From Petunia secreta (Eukaryota > Streptophyta > Magnoliopsida > Solanales > Solanaceae): a stretch of 64,000 nucleotides of DNA. The stretch lies in the NCBI GenBank assembly GCA_029990175.1, contig JARKIP010000038.1, positions 26,295,501 to 26,359,500 of the forward strand, given 5' to 3'. Of this stretch, positions 48,183-57,419 are shown in pieces (position 1 is the first letter of the stretch; each line of letters begins with the position of its first letter). The translations under genes and the position numbers were made by a program. The notes below the pieces were generated by a model. The model searched no databases, was not told the DNA's origin, and saw nothing but the letters and a program-made list of their open reading frames with translations.

Positions 48183-50321
48183 AATAATACAAAAGAAAGT
48201 TACTATTTATATAAAAGTAGAAATAAAAGGAAAGACATATCATGCATATGTAGATACGGGAAGTGGAATGAACTTCATCTCCTATCCCATTGAAGAAATA
48301 AAGGAACTTCAAAAAGTAGTAAGAGTTGACATCCACAATAGACAAACCACTTTTGATAAAGGTATTGGAAAATTATGGATAGTTATAAGTCAATACGAAT
48401 TGATAATGGAAGAAGTCTACTACTATCCACATATAGGATGTGATATGTTAATAGGAATGAATTTTCTTAATAAATATTTACCTTTTATTATTGAACCCAC
48501 TAGGATCATCCTAACAACTCCATGTGGAAATAAGATTTCTACACCTAGAATACAACAAGCATATAGACATATATATAGGACGCGCAGCCAGCGTGGTGAG
48601 TTAATACCAATAAGAAAAACAGAAAACCAAGATATAGATAGTAAACAAAGTCCTATTATAAAACAGAAAACTTTAGAACTTGTAGAAAAATGCTACGAAG
48701 ACAATCCTCTTGCATTTAAAGAACGAAGACAATATAGCAAGAAAATAAAAATAGAATTAAAGGACAAAGAACCTATTAAACAAAAGCCAATGTTATATAG
48801 TGTAGAGGATGAGAAGGACTATAAGATTATTATGGAAGAACTTCTAAAATATAATTTAATTAGAGAAAGTAAAAGTCCTTATAATTGTGCAAGTTTCTTG
48901 GTTAGAAACTGGAGTGAAGAAAAACGAGGTAAGCCAAGACTTGTAATAAATTATAAGCCTCTCAATAAAAAGGTTATAGATTATAGTTATCCTTTACCAA
49001 GAAAAGAATTAGAGCCCGTTTGGGTGAGCTTAAAAGTGACTTATAAGCTCATAAGCCCATTAATATATGTTTGCTAACATCAAAATTTTTGAACTTATAA
49101 GCCATAAGTTGCTTAAAAGCTACTTTTTGAGAAGTTAGGAAATCCTAACTTCTCAAAAAGTAGCTTTTAAGTTACTTTTTGACTTATAAGCCACTTAAAA
49201 AAAGCAGCTTTTAAGCCCAACCAAACAGGCTCTTAATATTTGAAAAAATAAAAGATAGCAAAATATATTCTAAATTTGATTGTAAATCGGGATTTTTTCA
49301 AATAGAATTAGAGGAAGATTCTAAGGAATGCACTGCTTTTAGTGCACCCCAAGGACATTATGAATGGAATGTCCTACCTATGGGACTAAAAACAGCCCCA
49401 AGTATATTTCAAGAAAAGCTAGATGCTATATATAAAAAGTATAGTGATTTTATAATAGTATATATAGATGATATACTAGTATACTCTAATAATTGGGAAG
49501 ATCATAACAAGCATTTATTTGTATTTGCTATAGAAGCTTTCAAGAATGGATTAGTATTATCAAAAAAGAAAGCAGAAATAGGAAAAGAAAAAATAGAATA
49601 TTTAGGTTTGATTATATGTAAGGGAGAAGTAGAATTACAACCTCATATAGCTAAAAGTATCTTAGATTTTCCTAATGAATTTAGCGACAAAAGACAACTA
49701 CAAAGCTTCTTAGGACATTTAAACTATGCAAATAATTTTATAAAAAATGGAGCAAAACTAAGAGAAAATTTACAGAAAAAATTAAGGGGAAAAAAGGAAT
49801 TTAGTTGGACTAAAGGAGATACTAAGGAAGTAATAAAAATTAAGGAAGCTATAAGAGAGTTAAAATCAATGCCTCTCCCAAAAGATGAAGATGAATTAAT
49901 ATTAGAAACAGATGCCTCCGATAAATATTGGGGAGCAGTATTAAAAAGGCAAGGGGATGAGATAGTTCTTAGATATGCATCCGGAGGATTTCGAGGAGCA
50001 GAATTAAATTATGATATAAACGAAAAAGAGTTATTAGCTGTAATTAGAGCAATAAAAACCTTTGAGATATGGTTAATAAGGAAAGAATTCATATTAAGGA
50101 CTGATAATACTCAGGTTAAAGCATTTATTGAAAATAAGATTTCTGGAAGTATCGCTAACAGGAGAAGAATCAGGTGGCAGGTACTTCTATCAAGCTATAT
50201 TTTTAAAATTCAGATTATTAAAGGTGCTCACAACTTTCATGCAGATTTCTTATCTAGAAATGGATTATCAAATCAAGGAAAAGATGTTGGAAGAAGTTTG
50301 CAAAATGAAAGCAGCATTTGA
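48148..50321 (+). pseudogene. Pararetrovirus protease-reverse transcriptase-RNase H, interrupted by a MITE
   Basis: ATG at 48148. Domains in order: retropepsin (VDTGSGMNFI and DMLIGMNFLNKYL), a basic linker with RTRSQRGE, then RT. The RT fingers (SPYNCASFLVRN, GKPRLVINYKPLN) precede the MITE at 49012-49232; after it come FDCKSGFFQIEL, LPMGLKTAPSIFQ and the catalytic VYIDDILVYS. RNase H closes the protein (ETDASDKYWGAVL, YDINEKELLAV, RTDNTQ, HADFLSRNG). The frame changes across the MITE by exactly the amount expected from a 221-bp insertion plus a three-base duplication, so apart from that insertion I see no damage. Without the insertion the gene is about 650 codons. It copies viral pregenomic RNA to DNA. 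Confidence 0.92.
49012..49232. mobile_element. MITE inserted in the viral reverse transcriptase gene
   Basis: 221 bp. Ends GAGCCCGTTTGGGTGAGC and (reversed) GAGCCTGTTTGGTTGGGC; target duplication TTA at 49009-49011 and 49233-49235, the three-base target of PIF/Harbinger (Tourist) elements. The interior is a near-perfect palindrome centred at about 49142 (CTTTTTGAGAAGTTAGG and its complement). Same family as 38328-38545. Confidence 0.9.
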
Positions 50322-51465
50322 TTTAGCACTTGAAGAATCCGATCAACGGATAAAGAAATACAGAGAAGAAGTGGAAAAAGAATTTCGAAAATTAGAAAAA
50401 GAAATACAGCAAAGAAAAGAAATTGAGCACTATCATAAAGAGAGACTGAATTCTCTCTATGATTTTATAAAGAATTTAGAAGAATTGGAAAAGATTCCAG
50501 AACAAGCTAGCAGTGTAACTCAGTCCGAGGAGGTTACTAAACCAAAATCGGAACCAGTATTTGAAAAAGAGGCTGAAAAGCCTAAAGAAGAAACTAGGGA
50601 TAAATATCCCATGAGTAGTAATTCTTATTCAGAATTATTAAAAAGATCTTGCCCTACGGATATGAAAAAGAATTCTGAAGAAAGATTTCGTAAAGAAAAG
50701 GAAATATTCATGGAAGAATACAAAGCCATAGTTGAATTTATGTATGATGGAAATTTTGAAAAAGATAGTCCCAACCGAAGAACATTTGTTATCGAATATG
50801 CTGGAGTATATCCAAGAATTACGATATTTCCAGGAGGCATGGAACCTGCGCATTCATGTAGACTGTTCAAATATGGATTTATTGATACAATTTATTTTAA
50901 GAAGGATTTAGAAGCAATCAAGATGTTCCCAGATCTAATTAAGAGTGCAGTCCAAGCCTTTATTAAAGGATGTCAACCTCAGGGAATTATATTTATGAAG
51001 ATAATTAGTGCAGCTCCGGACTTTACCTCTTCTTCAAATTATTTAATTAAGATTGGTTCTACTAACCAGCTACGTGGAATTATAGAAAAAGAAAAATGTG
51101 ATCAAGTCCCCAAATTCTCAGAAGAATGGATATTCTTCAGAAGAGCCTTAGGAGCTAAGGTATTATACAAAGCACTTAGAAAAGAAGCTGATGAGAAAAA
51201 GTTCTGGGTGTACAGTTTAACAGAGAAGATGGTAATAATAAGTTATAAGGATAAACATGAACCTATGATGGCTAATGTACGATATCTGAGGACCTTGTCC
51301 GAAAAGATAAATCGAGGAATGCTTGGAGGACATCTAGTTACCCTAAAAAGGCTATGTGAAATAATGAATCACGACGAAGGAATATCGCATCAGTGTCATT
51401 ACTGTCAGAAAAAGAAGGAAATATCAGAAGAAGGAGATGAAATAGATTTTGAAATTATATTGTAG
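50260..51465 (+). CDS. Pararetrovirus transactivator-like protein (ORF4-type)
   Basis: ATG at 50260, inside the end of the polymerase frame (62-base overlap), gives 401 residues to 51465. The N-terminal 100 residues are a Lys/Glu coiled coil, then comes a Glu/Lys/Pro-rich linker. The core from about residue 150 contains RRTFVIEYAGVYPRITIFPGG and a conserved-looking Trp/Phe-rich middle, and there is a C-terminal CHYCQKKKE Cys pair. Position after RT and general build correspond to the translational transactivator/inclusion-body protein of caulimovirids, which permits translation of downstream frames and forms virus factories. Homology to the cauliflower mosaic virus protein is not obvious by eye, so the function rests mainly on position. 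The frame is intact. Confidence 0.75.
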   Translation: MDYQIKEKMLEEVCKMKAAFDLALEESDQRIKKYREEVEKEFRKLEKEIQQRKEIEHYHKERLNSLYDFIKNLEELEKIPEQASSVTQSEEVTKPKSEPVFEKEAEKPKEETRDKYPMSSNSYSELLKRSCPTDMKKNSEERFRKEKEIFMEEYKAIVEFMYDGNFEKDSPNRRTFVIEYAGVYPRITIFPGGMEPAHSCRLFKYGFIDTIYFKKDLEAIKMFPDLIKSAVQAFIKGCQPQGIIFMKIISAAPDFTSSSNYLIKIGSTNQLRGIIEKEKCDQVPKFSEEWIFFRRALGAKVLYKALRKEADEKKFWVYSLTEKMVIISYKDKHEPMMANVRYLRTLSEKINRGMLGGHLVTLKRLCEIMNHDEGISHQCHYCQKKKEISEEGDEIDFEIIL

Positions 51466-52129
51466 AACATACCACGTGTAAAGAATGAAAATCAGCATTT
51501 CAAAAAAGTTAAAAATACTATTCAAAAAAGGAGACACCTTGCACACTAAGGTCTCATCACTCTGCTAGACAAGACCCAAAATGGTTAAGTGGTGGAACAA
51601 GTGTAAAGTAGAAATTATGGCTAGGGAGAAAGTAGTCTAGGCTGATTTTCTCCACTACAATATTAGACAATTGAGCCTCTATATAACGCTCAGTTTAGAG
51701 AAGGAGAACACAGCTCAAGTTCACTTATAATTGAGTATTGTGTGTATCCCTTCACTATGTTCTAAAAATCTTCTTGTATAGTTCTGAAGAAGTATTGAAT
51801 AAAAGAGCCAAGTCTTTTTATCTAAATACTACATGTTCTTGTTTTAACTATTTACCTTCTGTCCAAATTAGCCAACGTTAATATCTCAAAATCTCTTAAA
51901 AGATCTTAGAGACCCAGCCTTTAATCCACATACGGCAAGCATCGTTAATTTCTTCAAGGCCAAGGTTAGGATTAGCGAGGCACAGGTTGCAGGTCTAAGA
52001 GGTTGCGCAGATATTGAAGGAAGCGAAGTGGGCACAAGAGGTATTTTTGCTAACTCAAGAATGTTTAATATTTAGTTAAATATAGATTTGTTCTTTAATT
52101 CATGCTTCTGATAGAACTATATTCTTTAA
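51466..52129 (+). promoter_or_regulatory. Pararetrovirus promoter, poly(A) signal and leader (forward copy)
   Basis: CTATATAA at 51679-51686 is a strong TATA box, and AATAAAA at 51798-51804 lies about 85 bases past the predicted start. That is the arrangement that lets caulimovirids make a terminally redundant genome-length RNA. The leader to the primer site is about 740 bases. A frame without an ATG (about 51884-52075, opening after a TAG) is open for about 64 codons and is present unchanged in the inverted copy. Confidence 0.8.
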
Positions 52130-52474
52130 ATGACTATTATTAATCCAAACAAAAGTGATATACAAAATGCATTAGATATAGTCACCAATCTTGAATTAGA
52201 TAATCTAGAAAAGTTAGTTGAATACATAAATCGAAGTGATGAAAAGTATACAGAACTTAGTCAAGATCTTGCTATAGCAAGAACCATAGCTAATAAAGAA
52301 TTAGAATTAGAGATTCTATCTAAACAAGAGATAGTCTCTAGCTTTAGACTATTTTTCTTAAAATTATTACTAGAGTTGCATGAATCTAGTGAATATGAAC
52401 TAGTAAACAAGCGAAGCATTATATTTAGTGAATGCCGATCCGCGCAAAATTCATTGGTATCAGAGCATGAGTGA
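52130..52474 (+). CDS. Small leader ORF of the pararetrovirus, function unknown
   Basis: 114 codons from ATG 52130, overlapping the primer-binding site at its 3' end. The product is acidic and probably helical in its first 70 residues (LELDNLEKLVEYINR, ELEILSKQEIV). I recognise no family. It lies in the pregenomic RNA leader, upstream of the primer site, an unusual place for a conserved gene. The first 71 codons recur in the inverted copy at 55944-55731 with one residue changed (Ala to Gly), still open. It might be a regulatory upstream frame or a small structural protein; neither is shown. Confidence 0.5.
   Translation: MTIINPNKSDIQNALDIVTNLELDNLEKLVEYINRSDEKYTELSQDLAIARTIANKELELEILSKQEIVSSFRLFFLKLLLELHESSEYELVNKRSIIFSECRSAQNSLVSEHE
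52455..52466 (+). other. tRNA-Met primer-binding site of the pararetrovirus
   Basis: TGGTATCAGAGC, the complement of the initiator tRNA-Met 3' end used by caulimovirids and by many plant retroelements. It lies 43 bases before the ATG at 52509 and marks the conventional genome origin. Confidence 0.9.
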
Positions 52475-52508
52475 CAGCCGAGCGTGGTGATATAGTGTCT
52501 GAAATTTA

Positions 52509-53099
52509 ATGGAAAATCGTATATTTTTTTATATAACAGGTGAAGAATTTAACCAAATGATGGAAGGAAATTCATCTGAACTTATACCAAATATAATTAG
52601 AAGAAGACCGAGAAAGGAATTTGAAAAAACTATATTTTATTACAAGATAAGAGAGATAAGAAATATTTGGTTTGTAATAGCAGACCAATATGGAATAGAA
52701 GAAGTTGTAAGAGATAAACACGATCTTCGTGTATTTACTATAGGACTTATTTTAGGATTAAGAGAGTCGCTTCCTAAGGAAGTAGTAGATATTATAATTA
52801 AAAGGGTATTTAGAAGTATGATAGAAGATATAAGAGATTGGGCTCTAGACAGGCTAGAATATAGAAGTTTACTACACGGTAGAGATTATACTAGATATTT
52901 AAAATATGATGATTCTCCGTTAACGTATGTAGAAATACTAAGAAAAGTATATGGTGGACCAAGTAGAAAATTATATGACACCATACTTATACAGGAATAT
53001 AACAAGATTGTAGCATATATTATTTTATGTTTAAGAAAAAGGCTACATAACAGAGAAATAGTATCAGAAATAGTGAAGAGAATATTTAATGAATCCTGA
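52509..53099 (+). CDS. Pararetrovirus first ORF after the primer site, 196 residues, function unknown
   Basis: ATG at 52509, 43 bases after the tRNA primer site; stop at 53099, overlapping the next start by 11 bases (ATGAATCCTGA). The product is rich in Ile, Arg and Glu, probably all helical, with no Cys motif or signal peptide. I do not recognise the family. Tight overlaps with the following frames indicate translation from one polycistronic RNA. It could be a virion-associated or coat-related protein by position (inference). Intact. Confidence 0.6.
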   Translation: MENRIFFYITGEEFNQMMEGNSSELIPNIIRRRPRKEFEKTIFYYKIREIRNIWFVIADQYGIEEVVRDKHDLRVFTIGLILGLRESLPKEVVDIIIKRVFRSMIEDIRDWALDRLEYRSLLHGRDYTRYLKYDDSPLTYVEILRKVYGGPSRKLYDTILIQEYNKIVAYIILCLRKRLHNREIVSEIVKRIFNES

Positions 53100-54006
53100 A
53101 AGTTCTAAGCCGGAGTGTAAGAGATTGTTAAATAAAGTTACTACTTCTAGAGATATAGAAAAAGAATTGGAAGAATTAAAGAAAAGAAAGAATGAGCTAG
53201 AATTTAATAAAATACTAAATGATAGCCATTTAGGTGAATCCATAATAGTATTAAATGAAAATGTAAGAAATTTATCGGTACAAATAGAGTTAACTCAGGA
53301 AATATTACAGCTAGAAATGGAGAAGAAATATGCTGAAATAATAGGAATAAAAATAACAGAACAAACTGAGAGCAAAAGGAAAGATGTAATAAAAGAAAAA
53401 ATCTTAGAATATAGTAAAACCACCGAAATTTCGCCAATAATAAAATTAATGGTAGGAATGGAAGAAAGTAAAGATAAAGAAAAAGATGAAAATAAAATAG
53501 ATATTAAGATGAATAGAATCGAAGAATATCTAGAAAATCCTGATTCCGATAAAGAAGAAGAAATACTAGGACTAGTAGAAGGTTTTAGAGATATGACATT
53601 AGAAACAAAAATGAATAAACCAAGTTCTAGTGGTACTAGACCAGATATAAAACCAGAAATACCACAACCTCATTATGAAGAAAGATACGAAGAATCCCCT
53701 GAGTGGAAATACGCTGATAAAAGATTTGATGATGAACCCTATATTAGGAAATATGTAGATAGGCGAAATTATTATATAAGAAGACAAAATAATAATAATA
53801 ATAGGACAAGATATGAGTTTGAACCAGTAATTAGAGAACCAGAAGGTTTGTATCCTATGGGTATATACCTTAACTTAGATTGTACTAAAAATAAAGATGA
53901 AATGATAACACAATGGGTAAAACATAGTTTTTCGGTAGTAACTAAAGAAGGAATGGATGTGCAGAGAGCATTAGAATATTTATACGGACAATGCGTGGAA
54001 GTATAG
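53089..54006 (+). CDS. Pararetrovirus capsid-region N-terminal ORF with coiled coil
   Basis: 305 residues. The N-terminal 100 residues are a Lys/Glu coiled coil. Acidic segments in the middle (SDKEEEILGLVEGF) and an Arg/Tyr/Asn-rich stretch (YIRRQNNNNNRTRYEF) follow, and the frame ends in a segment that looks like the start of the caulimovirid capsid core (THSFSVVTKEG-like helix, ALEYLYGQ). The next frame starts 16 bases before its stop, in the minus-one register, and begins with GSIGLWYKELPE, which normally follows directly in the capsid core. I read this as one capsid gene split by a one-base shift near 53990-54000, though a natural overlap cannot be excluded. Confidence 0.65.
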   Translation: MNPESSKPECKRLLNKVTTSRDIEKELEELKKRKNELEFNKILNDSHLGESIIVLNENVRNLSVQIELTQEILQLEMEKKYAEIIGIKITEQTESKRKDVIKEKILEYSKTTEISPIIKLMVGMEESKDKEKDENKIDIKMNRIEEYLENPDSDKEEEILGLVEGFRDMTLETKMNKPSSSGTRPDIKPEIPQPHYEERYEESPEWKYADKRFDDEPYIRKYVDRRNYYIRRQNNNNNRTRYEFEPVIREPEGLYPMGIYLNLDCTKNKDEMITQWVKHSFSVVTKEGMDVQRALEYLYGQCVEV

Positions 54007-54860
54007 GGCTATGGTATAAAGAATTACCAGAAATATTAAAGGAGGAACTAAAGGCTAAAACTAGCACTAAAGATTTAATAACGACATTAGAAAATGCGAT
54101 AAGATTTGAATTCTTAGGACAGGACCTAGATAACGAGGAAAGAAGACAACTAAAATTAAAAAAGTATGCTATGAAAAATTTGAATCAGTTATCAATATGT
54201 GATATGTGTTATTTTGAAAATTATACATGTGAATTTCAAAAATATTTTTATGAAGCAAGATTAGGAATACCACCAAATCAAATTTATCAACAAATGGCAG
54301 ATTTATATTTCGTAAAATTACCCCCTCCTTATGGACCTAGATTAATGGAAGAATATGAAAATTTTGAAATCCCAGATCATAGAGCAACCTTAGGAGGTAG
54401 AATAGAATTTGCTAAAGCAAAAATCAACTATTGGTGTAAAATTCAAAGGGAAAATATGAAAATATATAAGCATGCTAAAAGAGGAATTTGTTGTGAACAA
54501 AATGAAGAAGTAGGAGCTTACGGATGTCCCCCTACAAAAAGATTTAAAAATAGAAAGTTTAAGAAAAGATATAAATGGGTAAAATTTCCTAGAAAACATA
54601 AAAAAAGGTATAAGCAATATTGGAAAAAGAAGAAACATAGGAATCCACCAAGAAGGAAAAGGTGTCAATGTTATGTTTGCCATCAGGAAGGACACTATGC
54701 TAATGAGTGCACCAATAGAAATAAGAAAGAATATAAAAAACAAATAAAGTTTATGGAAACTTTAGAAGAAGAAATAAATTTAGTGCCGGAAGAAGATAGT
54801 GGTAGTGAGCTTAGTGATTATAGTCTATATGAAATAGTGACTGAAAGTGAAGATGAGTAG
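53991..54860 (+). CDS. Pararetrovirus capsid protein C-terminal part with zinc knuckle
   Basis: 289 residues in frame from ATG 53991. Features: GLWYKELPEILKEEL near the start (capsid core), a Cys-containing middle (CDMCYFENYTC), a strongly basic stretch of about 45 residues rich in Lys, Arg and Tyr around residues 180-225, and then CQCYVCHQEGHYANEC, a CCHC zinc knuckle typical of pararetroviral capsid proteins that bind nucleic acid. It ends in an acidic tail. The stop overlaps the movement-protein ATG by 14 bases. The frame is open. Confidence 0.85.
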   Translation: MRGSIGLWYKELPEILKEELKAKTSTKDLITTLENAIRFEFLGQDLDNEERRQLKLKKYAMKNLNQLSICDMCYFENYTCEFQKYFYEARLGIPPNQIYQQMADLYFVKLPPPYGPRLMEEYENFEIPDHRATLGGRIEFAKAKINYWCKIQRENMKIYKHAKRGICCEQNEEVGAYGCPPTKRFKNRKFKKRYKWVKFPRKHKKRYKQYWKKKKHRNPPRRKRCQCYVCHQEGHYANECTNRNKKEYKKQIKFMETLEEEINLVPEEDSGSELSDYSLYEIVTESEDE

Positions 54861-55719
54861 TCATATTTACGAGGAAGAAAGAGACGAAGAAGGAAGTTTT
54901 AAACAAAGGTTAATATTTGATCCAAAAACTTTTGAAAAGATTTCAAAAGAAGATTTAGATTTAAGAATAAAGGATATATATGAGCAACCTTATTTTAGAA
55001 GAGAAAAATATACTTACTATATAGCGCATCGACAAGAATATCCTATACAGATAAGATATACCCAAGGGAACGTAAAGATTCCTATTATTAGTGAAGACTT
55101 AATAAAACAAGAATTGAATAAAATACCAGAAGGTATAAGAAATAAATTAACTAGTATATATATTGGAGGAATACAAATTATGATGAAGGCTTATTTTCAA
55201 GAAGGGATATATACTCCGATAGAAATATATTTAGCAGATGATAGAATAACGAGTAGTCTAAAGGATAGTCTTATAGCTATAATGAAAGGAAATTTGATAT
55301 ATCAAAAGGTTAAGTTCACCATAAATCCAAATTTTAGCATAAGTATGAGAGAACCCAATAAAAATCAAGCTTTAGTCATGTATTATAAGATGCATGGAAT
55401 AGATATGAAACCCAATAGTGATGCAATTAGCATTACTGCTAAAGTAGTGTATGCTTTCACTAGCAAACATGTGATAAAAGATAAGCTAGGAGGTAAGAAA
55501 TGTTTAATACCAAAAATATTTAATTCTAATTTAGAATACGAACCAATAAGAGATAAAAGTGAAATAACTTTGCCTGAGGATTTATATATGGAATTTGATA
55601 AAGTACAGAGAGCTTTAACAGAGTCTAGAATTTCCGTACAAAAAAGAATAAGTTTTGAAGGAAGTAGGACTTTAAGGATAGGAAGTAGTGCCATAAAGGA
55701 TAGAACAAGATTTGACTTA
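54847..55719 (+). pseudogene. Pararetrovirus 30K movement protein, 5' part, cut at the integration junction
   Basis: ATG at 54847. 291 codons of viral sequence to 55719, after which a few foreign codons lead to a stop at 55758. The 30K core is visible: IYIGGIQIMMKAYF followed by the conserved Asp in IYLADDRI, and a downstream region with GIDMKPNSDAISIT. The protein's remaining part is found in the same reading frame at 47775-48182, because the circle was opened here. It would move virus through plasmodesmata. No other lesion seen. Confidence 0.85.
55586..55719 (+). repeat. Terminal direct repeat of the integrated viral genome (copy 2)
   Basis: Identical to 47641-47774 apart from one mismatch near the left edge (about 55590 versus 47645). 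Offset 7945 bases. It defines the circular permutation and, minus the MITE and TSD, the genome length. Confidence 0.95.
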
Positions 55720-55730
55720 TGGGTTTTCCT

Positions 55731-56521
55731 AGCTAGAGACTATCTCTTGTTTAGATAGAATCTCTAATTCTAATTCTTTATTACCTATGGTTCTTGCTAT
55801 AGCAAGATCTTGACTAAGTTCTGTATACTTTTCATCACTTCGATTTATGTATTCAACTAACTTTTCTAGATTATCTAATTCAAGATTGGTGACTATATCT
55901 AATGCATTTTGTATATCACTTTTGTTTGGATTAATAATAGTCATTTAAAGAATATAGTTCTATCAGAAGCATGAATTAAAGAACAAATCTATATTTAACT
56001 AAATATTAAACATTCTTGAGTTAGCAAAAATACCTCTTGTGCCCACTTCGCTTCCTTCAATATCTGCGCAACCTCTTAGACCTGCAACCTGTGCCTCGCT
56101 AATCCTAACCTTGGCCTTGAAGAAATTAACGATGCTTGCCGTATGTGGATTAAAGGCTGGGTCTCTAAGATCTTTTAAGAGATTTTGAGATATTAACGTT
56201 GGCTAATTTGGACAGAAGGTAAATAGTTAAAACAAGAACATGTAGTATTTAGATAAAAAGACTTGGCTCTTTTATTCAATACTTCTTCAGAACTATACAA
56301 GAAGATTTTTAGAACATAGTGAAGGGATACACACAATACTCAATTATAAGTGAACTTGAGCTGTGTTCTCCTTCTCTAAATTGAGCGTTATATAGAGGCT
56401 CAATTGTCTAATATTGTAGTGGAGAAAATCAGCCTAGACTACTTTCTCCCTAGCCATAATTTCTACTTTACACTTGTTCCACCACTTAACCATTTTGGGT
56501 CTTTTCTAGCAGAGTGATGAG
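55731..56521 (-). mobile_element. Inverted second copy of the pararetrovirus promoter and leader
   Basis: Reverse complement of 51553-52343 across about 790 bases with no net insertion or deletion (forward plus inverted coordinate always sums to 108074) and only a few mismatches seen by hand. It contains the TATA box on the minus strand (56395-56388), the poly(A) signal, the non-ATG leader frame and 71 codons of the leader ORF. A filler of about 11 bases (55720-55730) joins it to the cut movement-protein gene. Confidence 0.93.
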
Positions 56522-57357
56522 GAACATAGGTTAGTTTCAAAACATACAAGCAAAATCAAGAAGAACTTTTCAACTGGCCTGGTGTGTTAATGATGAAAAC
56601 ACTAATCAAGCAGTCTTCCCCTTTAATTAGTCGACTAATAGCAATTAACAATGTCATACTCAGATGAAATTAGGCAAATTCAAGCATGTAGACAAGCATT
56701 TGTTGCTAAGACAGTGAAGTAATTTAAAATTGCCAATTTGTGTATTTACTACTTAATCAATGAATCAACTACGTTATTATGCTAAAAGGCTGAACAATTT
56801 ACAATTTAACATCACTTAGATTAAAAAAAAACAAGTGGGAAAAAATAGGGTTTTAGGGTTACCGTTTCTACATCAGAGTCGGGTTAATCTCGACCTATCC
56901 CAAACGTGTTTGTGTGAGGGATTTCCTCCCTTTCTTGTAGTAGCGACACCTTAGGTATCGTTTAGACGTGGCCAGAGACTTTTCTGGCGATTGCAACTTC
57001 CCCAACGAGAGGTCGATTTTGGTTCTTCGTCAAACGGTGACAAACCCATAGGGGTTTTGTAGCGGACGATGAGAGGATCGGCGTGATGCATTTTATTTTC
57101 GATTTCGCTGGTGAATTTGGCCGGAAATCGCCATAGATAGTGGCGATTAGGTTTTCACAGTGAGAGAGAATAGGGACGAGGCGGCTGAGTGTGTTGAGAG
57201 GAAATGGGAAAGGGTTGTAGGGTTTGGGATGAGGTGTCTAAACATGTGGTTTTCAGCCGTTGGATCAGATAGGTGAAGGGCTAGGATTAAGCCATGTCGA
57301 CATGACCTGTCATTGACGTGTCTAGTGTGGGTGTGAGGTGTGCAAAATGCTGAGGTT

Positions 57358-57419
<62 letters not shown>

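Larger units (their letters stand above)
47640..56521 (+). mobile_element. Endogenous pararetrovirus (Caulimoviridae, solendovirus-like)
   Basis: Adjacent plus-strand frames cover every caulimovirid function: capsid with zinc knuckle, 30K movement protein, protease/RT/RNase H and a transactivator-like protein, plus a tRNA-Met primer site and a promoter with TATA box and poly(A) signal. There is no integrase. A 134-bp direct repeat (47641-47774 and 55586-55719), 7945 bp apart, shows that a circular genome was opened within the movement-protein gene. Subtracting the MITE and its target duplication (224 bp) leaves about 7.72 kb, close to what I recall for tobacco vein clearing virus. After 55730 an inverted copy of promoter and leader follows. 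Composition is more AT- and Lys/Ile-rich than PAL. Confidence 0.93.

Noticed and set aside
55383..55694. Minus-strand frame inside the movement-protein gene
   Set aside because: Shadow of the viral coding strand.
47640..56521. Idea that the viral block is a tandem of two full genomes
   Set aside because: Only 134 bp is directly repeated and the second leader copy is inverted and short, so there is one genome equivalent plus an inverted fragment.
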